Shown: piece by piece, positions 11,320 to 22,238 of the stretch
Position numbering within the stretch: the stretch's first letter is position 1
Layout: each line of letters starts with the position of its first letter
Source of the DNA: Eutrigla gurnardus
Lineage: Eukaryota; Chordata; Actinopteri; Perciformes; Triglidae
NCBI GenBank assembly: GCA_963514095.1
Contig: OY741266.1
Span: forward strand, 7,158,522 to 7,222,521
Direction: 5' to 3'
Length of the DNA: 64,000 nucleotides
Notes under the pieces: generated by a model
Seen by the model: the letters and a program-made list of their open reading frames with translations, nothing else
Databases searched by the model: none
Told to the model about the DNA's origin: nothing
Position numbers and translations under genes: made by a program

Positions 11320-14015
11320 TAGTTTTTCTCTGTTGGTTTGGCTCATTTCTTGAAACAGAAATTACATTCTTAAAACTATAAGACCATTTGGCCAAACAGT
11401 CTTACAGTTCTGCACAACATTACAGCTCACTAGCAAAAGCGCATATCTCTCCCAAAACTGTTCACACATGCTTCAAAACTAGATTCCTTTACCATGTAAA
11501 GTGTCAGTACCATCAAAATGGCAAAGATCTTTCTCAATTGCTTTTGGCTCATTTGCATTCACTTAGTGCTTTTACCAAAAATAAACGGGATGGTTCAGCA
11601 TAACACCATGGATGAGCTGCAGAACCTCATATCTCTCCCAAAACAGTTTACTTATGTCTCAAAACCAAACTTCTTTCTCATGTAAGTAGTCAGTGCCCCC
11701 AAAATGCATCATCCCTGTGGCATTCTGTGAGCACTGCAAGTCAAAATGCTTAGATGTTTTGTCACTATGGCAGAGACGTATAAAACCTAAGAAAAGGACT
11801 TTACAGTAAGAGCAGCCTCCAAAGTTTGACATCACACACACTGCACTCATATTGCCAAGGAAATTGTAACCATTTTTATTCACATATAGCCTACATAAAG
11901 TAACTCAAGATTATGTACTGTAAAAACAAAATGTATAGGCCTACAGTTCTCTGTACATGTATGAAATATGAACACAAAAAAACCCAGAAAAAATATACCA
12001 AGCCTATAGTGCAGTAAACAAAGTTTCACAAGAGACATTTTCACTGGTCATCACTGTCATCACCCTCTGTCTCCTGGCCACCATCTTCATCCTCCTGACC
12101 ATCCATACGCTGCGCTCTGATTGGCCACATATTTTCATCAACATCACAGCGGATATTTTCCCTTGCGATGCAGCGAGGGAAAAAGCGGCGTGAATGACGC
12201 AACCATCCCCTACACTGATCCCCTGTAATGTCATCACACGCAGCATCCATGGCATGGAGCAGGGACCTCTGGTCTTGAGCACGATGCTCATACACTCTCC
12301 ACCTCCATGCGGAAAAAAACTCCTCAATCGGATTCAGGAAGGGAGAGTATGGAGGTAGGAGCTGCATGAGCATCCTTGGATGCCTGGTGAACCAGGCCCT
12401 GATGAGCAGGCCTCGGTGGAAATTGACATTGTCCCACACTATCACATAGTGTGGGAGGTGAGGCCCTTCCAGTCCTCTCTCATTTTCTGGGACCAGATCA
12501 GTGTATAGGTGCTCCAAGAAAATGAGAAGCTTTTGGGTATTGTACGGGCCTAAACTGGGGATGTGTGTGGCCACACCATTCTCTGAAATGGCAGCACACA
12601 TTGTTATGTTGCCCCCTCGCTGGCCTGGGACATCCACCGTGGCCCGGTGGCCAATGAAGTTGCGTCCACGTCTGCGGCCCTTGGTTAGGTTGAAACCAGC
12701 CTCATCGACGAACACAAGGATGTGTGGTCTTTCATTCCCCTCTAATGCCATTATTCTATACAATAGAGTAAAAAAAATCAAATCAGTCATACAGTATAAA
12801 GTCATACAGAACAGTAATAGAAAATTACATTGGGCTATTCTATGTTCTCCTCCACAAGTTCAATATAGCCTACTACTGGCCACTACTCCAGTGGATCCAA
12901 ACTTGGGATATAGGAGGTACTGCAGGAGTATTTGACACAAAGAGGAGAGAGAAATACTGAAGACAGTTTTCTGTTGCAGAATAGGCAAAATGTTGCAGTC
13001 AGATACAGTAAAGCTGGATGCTGTAGTAGTAAGAGAACACTGAAAACAAAAACAAAAAATAGAAACCACTGCTTACTGTAATTACAGTACTGTAAGGTTA
13101 CGATGATAAACAACCAATGACTGACTTACATGTACATACTGGTACCGCAGCTCTTTTACCCTGTCAGAGTTCCTCTCAAATGGTACCCTGTAGATTTGTT
13201 TCATGGTCACCTGATGTTTCTTCAATACACGGTCTATTGTAGAGATGCTGATAGAGTAGATGTTTTGGAATATAGCGTTGTCCAGAAGGATTGTGTCACG
13301 GATCTGTCGCAATGTGATTGCATTATTTGCAATCACTATGTTACAGATCTCTTGTTCTTGGTGCTTATTGAGAAGTTTTCCTCTGCCACCCATGTGAGGT
13401 TGTCGCCCAATTCTAGACAGTAAAAGAACAACACTGCATTACAACTTCCAATGTATATGTCATGTATTTGTTACAGAATGACTTACAAATGCATTGAAGT
13501 TTTACTTACAACTGTAATGCAACACTGCACAGTGAATGGAATTCTACTCTAAACTGTATCAATATATCCAATTTCCTTCCTTCAATTTACAGTATTTTCT
13601 TGTCATTTTTAAAGTGTCATACATAACATCACATTGAGATACTGTAAGCTACAGTATTACAGTACAGTACTGCAGGCCTCCCGACAACACACACACACAC
13701 AGAGTGAATAGTTTATACATGTCTTGCTTTACAGTATGGACAGTACTATATATAGGCTACTGTAATGTCTCCTATACAGTAATTCCATCATTGACGGAGT
13801 ACATACCTGTTTTCCCTGCGAAATGTTTGGACAATGGAAGAGACTGTAGAGCGGGGCACATTTGGCTGCACTCTGGGACCTGCCTCTGCCATTGTGAGGC
13901 CATGATTGATGACGTGGTCTACAATTGTGGCCCGAATTTCATCAGGCACAACTCTGTGTCTTCTTGCTCCTCGGCCTCTTCCGCCTATTCCACCACGCAT
14001 CCGCACTCCTCCTCC

Positions 14016-14048
<33 letters not shown>

Positions 14049-14739
14049 TCTTCCTCTTCCTCCTCTTCCTCTTCCTTGAGCAGGGAGTTGCTCATGATCA
14101 TTTTCTTGGCCAGGTACCTCCATGTTTATACTGCAAAAGGTACAGGCCCTAGCCAAGCTCTATATATACGCGTTTGGCAGCATTCACAATCATAGACAGC
14201 ACCAGTCAGGTGGCTAAATAGCTGATTGATTGGTCATCTGAGATGTAGGAACTCCTCCTTCGTTAGTCAAGTTCTAATTTCACCTGACTGTCAATTACTG
14301 TCATGAATTTATGAAATGCTGCAAGAAATTCATATGGTTTTCATGGTATTAGCCTACAGTATGTTGACTAATTTTGACAGTTGAACAGACTATTGTGCAT
14401 ATGATGATTTACACAGTGAAATCATGCTGACATGTTTTGGAGAGAGCAACCATTAGACTGAGAATCAACTAATCAGCTTAGATCAGCAAGATCTATTCAT
14501 TTGGAAAATGTGCTAAATGTATGCTCATTGTGCTAACTCTAGGGTACTTGTACATAACCATTTGCAAAGATGCACTAAGACACTTGAGACATGTACTAAG
14601 ACATTTGCAATTTGATGAAATCAATGAGAAATGCCATTCTGTTGTGAACATTTGCAAGGTGGTTTGGAGATTTGTCCATGTTATTTTGAGAATGTAATTT
14701 CTGTTTCAAGAATTGAGCCAAACCAATAGAGAAAAACTG
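11320..14739 (-). mobile_element. Coding element (layer 3) of the nested stack, minus-strand copy A
   Basis: The right terminus (to 14739, next to TA at 14740-14741) reads inverted CAGTTTTTCTCTATTGGTTT; the left terminus (about 11320) reads TAGTTTTTCTCTGTTGGTTT with the first bases degraded. Similarity extends about 50 bp, through GGCTCA(A/T)TTCTTGAAACAG. It sits inside layer 2 and carries a three-exon transposase gene. A second, independent insertion of the family lies at 16182-18469. Confidence 0.8.
12041..14123 (-). CDS. Intron-containing IS630/Tc1-mariner-type transposase, copy A
   Basis: DDE transposase that would cut and paste the surrounding element in the nucleus. Exon 1 (14123-13807): Arg/Gly-rich RGG tail (residues about 13-45), then a helix-turn-helix region (ATIVDHVINHGLTMAEAG). 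Exon 2 (13412-13130): second HTH (NNAITLRQIRDTI, STIDRVLKKHQVT). Exon 3 (about 12755-12041): catalytic core with VFVDEAGFNL (first D), VIVWDNVNFHRG (second D) and PPYSPFLNPIEEFFSAWRW (E), then an acidic C-terminus. Thirty-five residues lie between the second D and the E by my count. Exon 1 ends |GTATGT and exon 2 begins after CTAG, joining in phase. The consensus exon 2 donor (CAT|GTAAGT) and exon 3 acceptor (TATAG|AATAATGG) do not join in frame, although an AG 14 bases further in (before GGGAATG) would restore phase, so the junction is unresolved or broken. No stop codons interrupt the exons. Confidence 0.82.
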
Positions 14740-14860
14740 TAATTTCCCTACAATGCACACTGACTCATCACATGGGCAAACACCTGCAACACAGTTTTAC
14801 AATTTGCAATCAGAGCATTAGCATAAAAGTGCAACAGGTGAGCTCTTCTGTTTTGGAGCA

Positions 14861-15034
14861 ATGGATGCCAACATTGGCAACAGAGGCAGAGCCAGAGGAG
14901 TGAGAGTACGAGGAGGAGCCTAGCATGGATTTGCCATGCTAGGCGATATTTCCCCCGCTGCTTGGCCATCGCTTGCATTGCCTGTGATGTGGATGAGGTG
15001 CTGTGGCCAGACCGAAACAGAAGAGAGGATGCGG
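14861..15034 (+). pseudogene. Transposase gene with its middle deleted (layer 2)
   Basis: From ATG at 14861 the frame reads an Arg/Gly-rich N-terminus (MDANIGNRGRARG...) as in the coding copies, then meets a stop in the junction. In another frame immediately after, the C-terminus of the same transposase resumes (HARRYFPRC..., CDVDEVLWPDRNRRED) and ends at a stop near 15033. Both HTH regions and the whole DDE core are missing. The junction is a near-perfect hairpin, 14918-14944. It cannot make transposase and could only move in trans. Confidence 0.75.
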
Positions 15035-16181
15035 GATAGTTGTTGTTTTTTGTTTTTTTTTGTAACTGTATACAGTAAATTCTTCTGGTTTTGTATGTAT
15101 GCAACTTTGTGTTGGTTGGGATGAAAACGATGTACATTACAGTATTCTTGTGGGATAAATAAAATATATAAAAACAATATTCTAAAATATTTTACAACAC
15201 ATTATGTATGTACTGTCTGTAGTGAGTGTAACACTGAACCAAAAAAGGCCTAAGTCATTATGGTAAGTGGAGAAGAAGTGTTCATCGTGTTTTACATTGA
15301 GCACATCAGTGTTCAACTGCTTCTTATAAATGTCTATTCATATGATGGTTTGTGTGTGTCATTTGAAAACAAAATACCATTTTGAGAAGAAATAACATTG
15401 TGTAGAATTGAGGTGTTTTGCCCATTGTGTGTGTGTTTTTTGATTTGTGTGTAGAGTTCTGAGAGTATGAGGCATGCGTTCAGAAAATGTGTGTAAACAA
15501 TCGAGAAAAACTGTAACAGACAAGCTATACCTCCCAACAAAATTATGGATTGTTTTTGTATTGTTTACGAATGTTAACACACAACATCCCACAATAGCAA
15601 AAACAATATTCAAAACCTTAGATACAGTATCAAAACCTCTGCTTCTGCAATGATATCAGTTCAAAAACAATATATATCAGCTGATAATAAACAAACAATT
15701 GAATAATTGACACACAGCTGATTCATGTTGGGTAAATTGGGCTGGTTTAGACTCAGTGGCAGGGGTTATTTTTTCTTTTACATTGACACTTATACAGTAA
15801 AAGGAGGACTTTGAGGAGTGATGTTTTCGGAAACAGAAACAGAAAAAGACAAACTTTTTATCTGGGCTTTTTGCTGTTGTTTTTTTTCAGAATGGTCTTG
15901 TGTGTTTCATGGATATTTTGTTCAATGTTAGCAATACTGTAAACCTTTTTCTGTTCTATCATACTGTAAACAGTATTTCTACTGTACCTCCTGTAGTAAA
16001 CAAAGGGGGAAAATGATTTGCTTTTTACTGGAATGCTTTTGAATGTGAACATTACATAGACATACAGTTCCCAACCAAGAAATGTAGTGTAAAAACGGTG
16101 GATTGCATGTTTTAATACCTGTAAAACCGAAACATAAAAGTCTATGCAGTTATTGTAATGTCAATAATAGCCAGTATTTTA

Positions 16182-17222
16182 CAGTTTTTGCCTAATGCTT
16201 AACACTAAAAGTGGTTGCTATGCCCAAATCATCACAACCTCTAGCTTTGGTGACCATGCCCTAAACAAAAGCACCAAACCTGCAAACACAATATATGCTT
16301 TGCACTGTGTTTGAAATTCTCCAACACACTTCTTGCAAAACACTACACACTGTTTTTTTACATAAGACACATTGTTCAAAAAGGAAGACTCGTGCAATCA
16401 TTGGGAAAACACATCGATTTCAAATACAAAACACAACTAAAGTTGGAAAAGCACACTGACTCACACACATGAAAACATTTAACATCTAATTGTAGACCAA
16501 TCAGTCTAAGCCATAGCACTACAAATACACCTGATGTGAGCTCAGCTCCTTTGTGCCAACTTTGGAAACTTGGAGGCAGGAAGAGGGAGAGGAAGAGCAG
16601 CAGCAAGACGAGGAAGAGGACGAAGAAGGGGAGCAGGCAACAGAAGACAAATATCCGATGACATGAGGGCCACTTTGGTGGACCATGTTATAAATCATGG
16701 CCTTACAATGAGGGAGGCTGGGCAGAGAGTCCATCCAAACCTGAGTCGCTACTCAGTAGCCTCAATTATTAGAACGTTCAGACTGGAAAACAGGTATGTT
16801 TTAAAGTTTCCACACTAAAATGTACCAAAGAAATTACAGTATTGCACATTGTTCAAATGCACAGTACAATACATTGCTGTATTACTGTAGGTCTATGGGT
16901 TTAAAGTATGATGTTTCATTTTCTACAGAACTGCCAGACGACCTGCACAGGGTGGAAGGCAGGCTATGTTCAGTGATGAACAGGAGGTGGCCATCGTCAA
17001 TATTGTTTTGGCAAATAATAAAATCCGGCTTCGTGATTTGAGAGAGCAGATCCTTGCAGATCAAATAACCTTCACTGGCATCAACACTGTCAGCATATCT
17101 ACACTCTCCCGCATCCTCAAAAAGCACAACATCTCACTGAAGCAGCTATATTGAGTTCCATTCGAGAGGAACAGTGCGAGAGTCAAAGACCTCCGTCATG
17201 ACTACCGTATGTGCAAGTAAGC

Positions 17223-17253
<31 letters not shown>

Positions 17254-18469
17254 GTGTGTAAATGTATATGTGATAGTCCTGTGTTTTCAATCACACTATA
17301 TTCACTGTAAATTATCTACATTTTTCTGTTTTAGAGATTCCTGGAACTTGATGCAGCTCCACAGCAGCATGAGTTTATTTTTGTAGATGAGGCTGGGTTC
17401 AACCTGGCAAAAACCAGATGCCGGGGCCGAAACATTATTGGGCAAAGGGCCATAGTGCATGTCCCTGGTCAGCGCGGGGGAAATATCACCTTGTGTGCCG
17501 CCATCAGTGTACAGGGAGTCCTGCATCACCACTCCATCCTCGGTCCCTACAACACAGGCCTCATTATTCGCTTTCTGGACACACTTCATGAAACAGTAGT
17601 CCAGGACGGGCCAGAGCAGCTCCAGTTTGTTGTCGTCTGGGATAACGTCAGTTTCCATCGGGCTGCTCTGGTCCGGGACTGGTTCACCAACCATAATAGA
17701 TTCATTACACTCAACTTGCCACCGTACAGCCCATTTCTGAATCCAATTGAGGAGTTCTTTTCAGCATGGCGCTGGAAGGTTTATGACCGTCAACCACATG
17801 CCCGCATGCCTCTTCTACAAGCCATGGAAGAGGCATGCGGCGACATTGAGGTGAGGTCCATACAGGGTTGGATTCGGCATGCAAGGAGATATTTCCCCCG
17901 TTGCTTGGCAAGGGAGGACATTGCCTGTGATGTGGATGAGGTGATGTGGCCAAATGCCAACAGGAGACGGGATCCATAGCCTAAATGTCTTCCAATCGTT
18001 TTCTTACAACTCTGTTTTGTAGAACATTTTAGTTACCATGTCTTTGTGTTTTGTTTTTTTTACTTTTGCAAAAACCTGAAAAAAAATAAAAATACATTCT
18101 GAAGCGTTTCCATTTTCTTTTCATGTGTCTAGATTAACTGCAGTGGAGCAATCTTTCACAAAAAAAATCTATATGAGACTTTTAAAGTAATAAACCATCC
18201 AAAGTACTAAATACAGCTGTGTTTTGCATAAAGCACATCTGTGTGTTGTTGCTGCTAGGAAAGAGCGCAAACAAAGGTGCATGTGTTTAATGTTTTGATG
18301 CTAAAAACTGTTTTGAAATGGGATTGTTAGGTTTTGTTTCAAGAGTTTCATTTTGCCGTATAATTTAAGACTTTATCTCCATGTGCTGTGTCTTACTCGA
18401 CCTGTGTGTTAAGTTATGACACAGTGAGACAAAGTCTGCAACATGTGTGTAAGCATTCGGCAAAAACTG
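16182..18469 (+). mobile_element. Second coding element of the nested stack (copy B)
   Basis: Termini CAGTTTTTGCCTAATGCTTA (16182) and, inverted, CAGTTTTTGCCGAATGCTTA (to 18469) are flanked by TA (16180-16181 and 18470-18471). It is 2.3 kb, inserted into layer 1 to the right of the layer 2/3 insertion, in plus orientation. It carries one three-exon transposase gene and a (CA)n tract in intron 2 (17223-17249). Confidence 0.85.
16555..17979 (+). pseudogene. Intron-containing IS630/Tc1-mariner-type transposase, copy B (two lesions)
   Basis: Homologue of copy A. Exon 1 (to 16793, |GTATGT): Arg/Gly-rich tail (GRGRGRAAARRGRGRRRG) and HTH (ATLVDHVINHGLTMREAGQR). Exon 2 (16929-17216, |GTAAGC): second HTH (NNKIRLRDLREQI, STLSRILKKHNIS). 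Exon 3 (17337-17979): IFVDEAGFNLAK, VVVWDNVSFHRA, PPYSPFLNPIEEFFSAWRW, ending CDVDEVMWPNANRRRDP. All three exons join in phase if the second of two adjacent AGs is used at exon 3. Two lesions are visible: no ATG at the expected start (the layer 2 relative has ATGGATGCC where this has CTTTGTGCC), and an in-frame TGA at 17152-17154 where copy A has CGA (Arg). The DDE core itself is uninterrupted. Confidence 0.85.
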
Positions 18470-18838
18470 TAAAACCTGGTGTACTTTGATTGACTGCATG
18501 TACCTTGTGAAGTAAAAACAAGTGTTATTCTTTGACAGAATCATTTCATTTTGAGTCAGATTTCCAGTGTTTTGGTAAAGTGTGTGTGTACAGAGAAAGA
18601 TGTGTTCTATTTTGAAATGCAGAGTTAGTATCTATTTAACAAAATGTGTTTTTGAGAAGAAAATGATCCATTTGGCCAATTGTGTTTTGTAGGTGTGAGT
18701 CTGTGTTAAGAGTTTAGAAAAAGTATCTGAAGTATGGGTAAGTGCTTGTTAGTGATTGAAAAAAACTGTAATACCTGCTCTCGTAAAAAAAGGGCACCAT
18801 CTGTTGGTTGGACAGAACTTTATAGAGTTCACTTTTAT

Positions 18839-19510
18839 GGGCCCTAGTTTCGTAGACCAGGCGCAGTCATCTCTCAGTGCACCTGCGCCATGCCGACGGG
18901 GTGTGTCCGCCTGGACTTTGCAAGTTTCGTGCACCGCGCAGGCTCGCGCAGGCACACCTCCCATCACTCCCACCCGCGGAAGTGGGAAAGAGGGAGGAGA
19001 AGAAGGCGTGAGTGGGAGACGAGGAGGAGACGAGGCGTGGACTGGGATTAACACAGCCGATTCAGATCTTTTCACGTGTTGATTCAATTAGTTGCATTAA
19101 AGTGTTTTTTGTGATTAATTATTGCATTTAAATGTGCCTGGAACTGTGGAGACCTGCCTGTGAGGCCTCGGTGACGTGTGCCGCTGCGCGCCGTCAGCCA
19201 AACTTCCACTCCGCCAGCTGTGATTCGTCTTGAATGAATGGACTTTATTTGCGCCTTGCGCCGATAGTAGACCAGGTTGGAGCTGGCGGGCTTTCAGCAC
19301 AGTCTCGGCGAGGCTTTTTGCCATGAAACTTCAGCTACGCCAAGCTGAATCTGTGACGCTTCCCCCTGCTGCGCCGCCACACCCATCTTGGCGCAGGCGA
19401 TCCACCAAACTGCCAAACTGACCTTCCGCAAGGCTGCGCGGGTCGAAACTTCCATTACGCCGGCTCCGCCACCCTGCGCAGCCCTGCGCTGCGCCATGAA
19501 ACTAGGGCCC
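18839..19510. mobile_element. GGGCCC-ended MITE, shorter copy
   Basis: Perfectly inverted ends GGGCCCTAGTTTC (18839) and GAAACTAGGGCCC (to 19510), about 670 bp. It is the deleted version of the element at 3668-4868: roughly 600 internal bases present there, including the Myb/SANT remnant, are missing here around 19070. It interrupts the minus-strand DIRS tyrosine recombinase frame right after its YIDT motif, so it inserted after the DIRS element. Confidence 0.82.
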
Positions 19511-19514
19511 ATAG

Positions 19515-20037
19515 TGTCAATGTATAGTGAAAAACAACCTTGCCTTATCATTGACACCAACTTCTGAACCAGTGTGATAGTGAGAGGCATTCTTTTGTCA
19601 AGACCTGTGGGACGTGCCTTTTTTAGGCCATTGAGGAGTAGCTGAATGGAGGGATTCCCAAGAAGACTCTGGGATGCTGGCTCTTGGCATCGCATGTGGA
19701 ACTGAATTCCTGCCAGCATGGCTTTGATGCTTTGCGTTTGAAGGTGACAGGATTCAATTGAAAATGTAATAAATGCACAAACTACTGAGATATCTACTGG
19801 TAGTGGACTGAGAAGGAGGCTTGCACAGAAGGAGGAGTAGAAGAACCAGGATGAATCATAGGCTTTAATGGTGCTTTTTGCTAGACCCATTCTCATGTAT
19901 TTGGAGGCCGAGTGCAGCAGACCCTGCAGGAGCCTAGGCGTGCTTAATTCAGAACCATCTGATTGAACGGAGGGCACGGCATGCGGGAGGACTTGGCCTG
20001 GGGGCACATCGTTTTGAACTCCTGGAATTTGAAGCAA
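19515..20037 (-). pseudogene. DIRS/Ngaro tyrosine recombinase, N-terminal part only
   Basis: The frame encodes the SAM-like core-binding half of a tyrosine recombinase: YMRMGLAKSTIKAYDSSWFF, VVCAFITFSIESCHLQTQSI, MLAGIQFHMRCQ, LNGLKKARPTGLDKRMPLTI, then LYIDT, the point where the catalytic half should begin. The MITE interrupts it here and none of the R-HxxR-Y catalytic residues can be found in the window, so the enzyme is inactive. Confidence 0.78.
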
Positions 20038-20078
20038 GAAAGAGCGTTGCGATTTTCATGGCCGGGAATGTAGGTAGC

Positions 20079-20693
20079 TCAAAAGATGAAATTCTTCAGA
20101 ACACAGAACCAGGTTAATCGTCGCATTAGACTGTTGATAATTGGTATTTTTGAACGACCCTTGTTGATTATTTCGACAGTGGGTGCATTGTCACAGAACA
20201 CCGTAATTTGTTTCCTGGCCCATTTGCTGCCCCATAGGGAGCAGGCAACGATGACGGGGTAAAGCTCATAAAGGGCTGTAGATTTGGCTTGATCATTTAG
20301 AGAATTAATTTCGGCTGGCCAGACTTCTGCAAACCATTCAATTCTGTAGAACCCCCCAAAACCAATGGAAGGGGCTGAGTCAGTGAAAAACTGGAGGGAA
20401 TCCGAGGAATCCGCGACGTTGTTATAAAAGAACGAGATGCCGTTCCATTTGTCGCAAAGCAAGGACCAGAAACGCAGATCTGAGCGACAGCCTTCATCTA
20501 AGACCACGTTGGAGTTTGCCATATCTAGCAGGCGTGATACAAAAGAACAATCGTGGGGGATTATGCGCATGGCGAAGTTAAGGTGACCTAGCAGAGATAA
20601 GAGGTATCTTTTGGAGACAATGGAGGCGGCAGACCAGGATTTGATGGCTGCTCTGATGCGAGACAGCTTGGCTTGTGGAAAAGACGCTTGCAT
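20079..20693 (-). pseudogene. DIRS/Ngaro RNase H region
   Basis: A 204-residue frame continuing from the RT. It has the thumb/connection (SKRYLLSLLGHLNFAMRIIP, RLLDMANS), then an RNase H-like core with FFTDSAPSIGFGGFYRIEWF, STALYELYPVIVACSLWGSK (Glu) and ITVFCDNAPTVEIINKGRSK (Asp). It is offset from the RT frame by a short gap with a frameshift near 20700. It supplies the RNase H step of reverse transcription in this group. Confidence 0.8.
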
Positions 20694-20710
20694 GAGAACG
20701 CTGTCGAGGG

Positions 20711-21799
20711 TTATGCCGCGCGGGGGCCTACAGTTTTCTCTTCAGAAAGAGGTATGCCCAATTCTTGAAACAGGCTTTTGACGGCAGAGATGCTGCGTGC
20801 TGGCGGAGATGAAGGAAAATCAACTACTAGAAAATCGTCCAGGAGATGCAGAACGAAAGGGAGTTTGTGAGAATGATAGAGAATCCAACATAAGGCCTCC
20901 GATAAAGAGTTGAAGATGCTAGGACTACTGCAGCAGCCGAATGGAAGTTTAACGGAAAAGTACAATTTTGAACGCCATTTAACGCCGAAGAGATGCCATT
21001 GGGAGGGGTGGAGTGGCATGACTTTGAAGGCATCCATGATGTCAGCCTTCCCCAGCCATGCGCCAACTCCTGCCAACTTGATCATATGCACGGCGTGATC
21101 CACGGAAGCGTAGAACAATGGGAATTGCTCTAAGGGAATTAAACTGTTGATACTAGGAATGGAAGAATCGTGAGGCGCTGAGAGATCGATAATGAGGCGC
21201 TTTTTGTTGGAATATTTCCTGGTGGCGACACCTATGGGGCTAACTCTGAAGAGGGAAAAGGGGGATCTAGACAATGGACCTATCATGTATCCTTTTTTGA
21301 CATCTTTTGATAGGAGCTCATCCACTACCTCTGGCTCCTTGAGTGCTGACTGCAGGTTTTTACTGACGTGGGTGACGTTTGGGAGCCAGCATAGACCTGC
21401 TAGGAATCCTTGCACTAAGCCAGTGAGAAGATAATTGACGAAGCATCTATTAGAATGCTTTAACAGAGCTTTGGAGAGAGCCGGAACATTGACTGGAGTC
21501 GAGGGATGCTGCAATTTTATTTCCCTGACTTTGCAGGACGGAACCTCCTGGGGCACACCGAACGTGGGTGGCTGTCTGCGCACCAACTGCACACTTACAC
21601 TTAGGAAAAGTACAAACATTCTCATTGAAATTGATGCAGACGGGAGACTTATGGCCTGGAATAAATTGTACCTGTCGCTTTGGTGGATGATTAATGGAAC
21701 TGAATGCTGGAAATTGTTTCTGAGGCTGAGATTTGGGAGTGGACAATTATTGCAATGCTGATCTTGGACACAGGGAGGGAAAGTGGGAGAAGGAACCAC
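20711..21799 (-). pseudogene. DIRS/Ngaro reverse transcriptase
   Basis: One 362-residue open frame. After a Cys/His-containing leader (residues 10-90) come the RT blocks: GYMIGPLSRSPFSLFRVSPI, RKYSNKKRLIIDLSAPHD, AWLGKADIMDAFKVMPLHPS, KLYFSVKLPFGCCSSPSIFN and FVLHLLDDFLVV (catalytic LDD), then LGIPLSEEKTVGP. The frame itself is intact, but the element around it is broken, so it is annotated as a dead element's gene. Confidence 0.85.
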
Positions 21800-21836
21800 A
21801 AATGGAACAGGCCAGGATTTTATGGCCGGTGAAATG

Positions 21837-22215
21837 TCAGCTGATCAATGCTAGGTCGACTACAGACCAATCTACTCTTTGATTGAATCTCTGAATGAAC
21901 ATGGCGGCTTTAGCAGAGAAGGATTTATGATACTCGTAGAAGAGCGAGCCACCATATGAGAGTGCAAGGTCGGAGAGTATAGCCAAGTAGGTGTCGAGTT
22001 CCTCCCTGCGCTGAGGATAAACTTCACATATTGTATCTCTGAAAACGCCAAAGGCCACGTTGAACTCTGCCAATGTAAGAGTTTTGGATAGTCTTGGATC
22101 ACTGTCTTTCAGTAACACTGAAAAATCCCCGCAATCCACAAATCTTTTGTCTGCACAATCCAAACCGCACAAAAGATTGACGTCATGGCCTGTCAAGACG
22201 AGATTCATTAGATAT
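21837..22215 (-). pseudogene. DIRS/Ngaro gag, C-terminal part
   Basis: The frame reads LTGHDVNLLCGLDCADKRFV, DPRLSKTLTLAEFNVAFGVF, PQRREELDTYLAILSDLALS, FYEYHKSFSAKAAMFIQRFN, typical of DIRS/Ngaro ORF1 next to the RT frame. Upstream of the LTGHD motif the reading becomes low-complexity AT-rich DNA where the solo LTR and LINE have been inserted. It is the other half of the frame starting at 25853. Confidence 0.7.
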
Positions 22216-22238
22216 ATGTCTATATATGATAATATATA

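Larger units (their letters stand above)
11068..15513 (+). mobile_element. Middle element (layer 2): internally deleted relative interrupted by layer 3
   Basis: Left end CAGTTTTTCTCAATTGTTTAC (11068) pairs with the right end (15513), which reads inverted CAGTTTTTCTCGATTGTTTAC; TA flanks both (11066-11067, 15514-15515). Own DNA is 11068-11319 plus 14742-15513, about 1.0 kb, split by the layer 3 element. On the plus strand it keeps the first 20 or so codons of the transposase (ATG at 14861) fused to the last 35 codons, with the middle deleted. Confidence 0.8.
10898..18768. mobile_element. Outer element (layer 1) of the nested IS630/Tc1-mariner-type stack
   Basis: The left terminus CAGTTTTTTTCAGTCACTAA (from 10898) matches, inverted, the right terminus ending 18768 (CAGTTTTTTTCAATCACTAA read inverted); similarity continues through ACAAGC and a CTAAACAC-rich subterminal region. 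TA flanks both ends (10896-10897, 18769-18770), the target duplication of this superfamily. Its own DNA is only about 1.1 kb (10898-11065, 15516-16179, 18472-18768); the rest is two later insertions. No coding homology remains in its own segments, so it is non-autonomous. Confidence 0.8.

Noticed and set aside
13704..14195. Plus-strand frame rich in Ser (long Ser run)
   Set aside because: It is the antisense of the Arg/Gly-rich tail of the minus-strand transposase.
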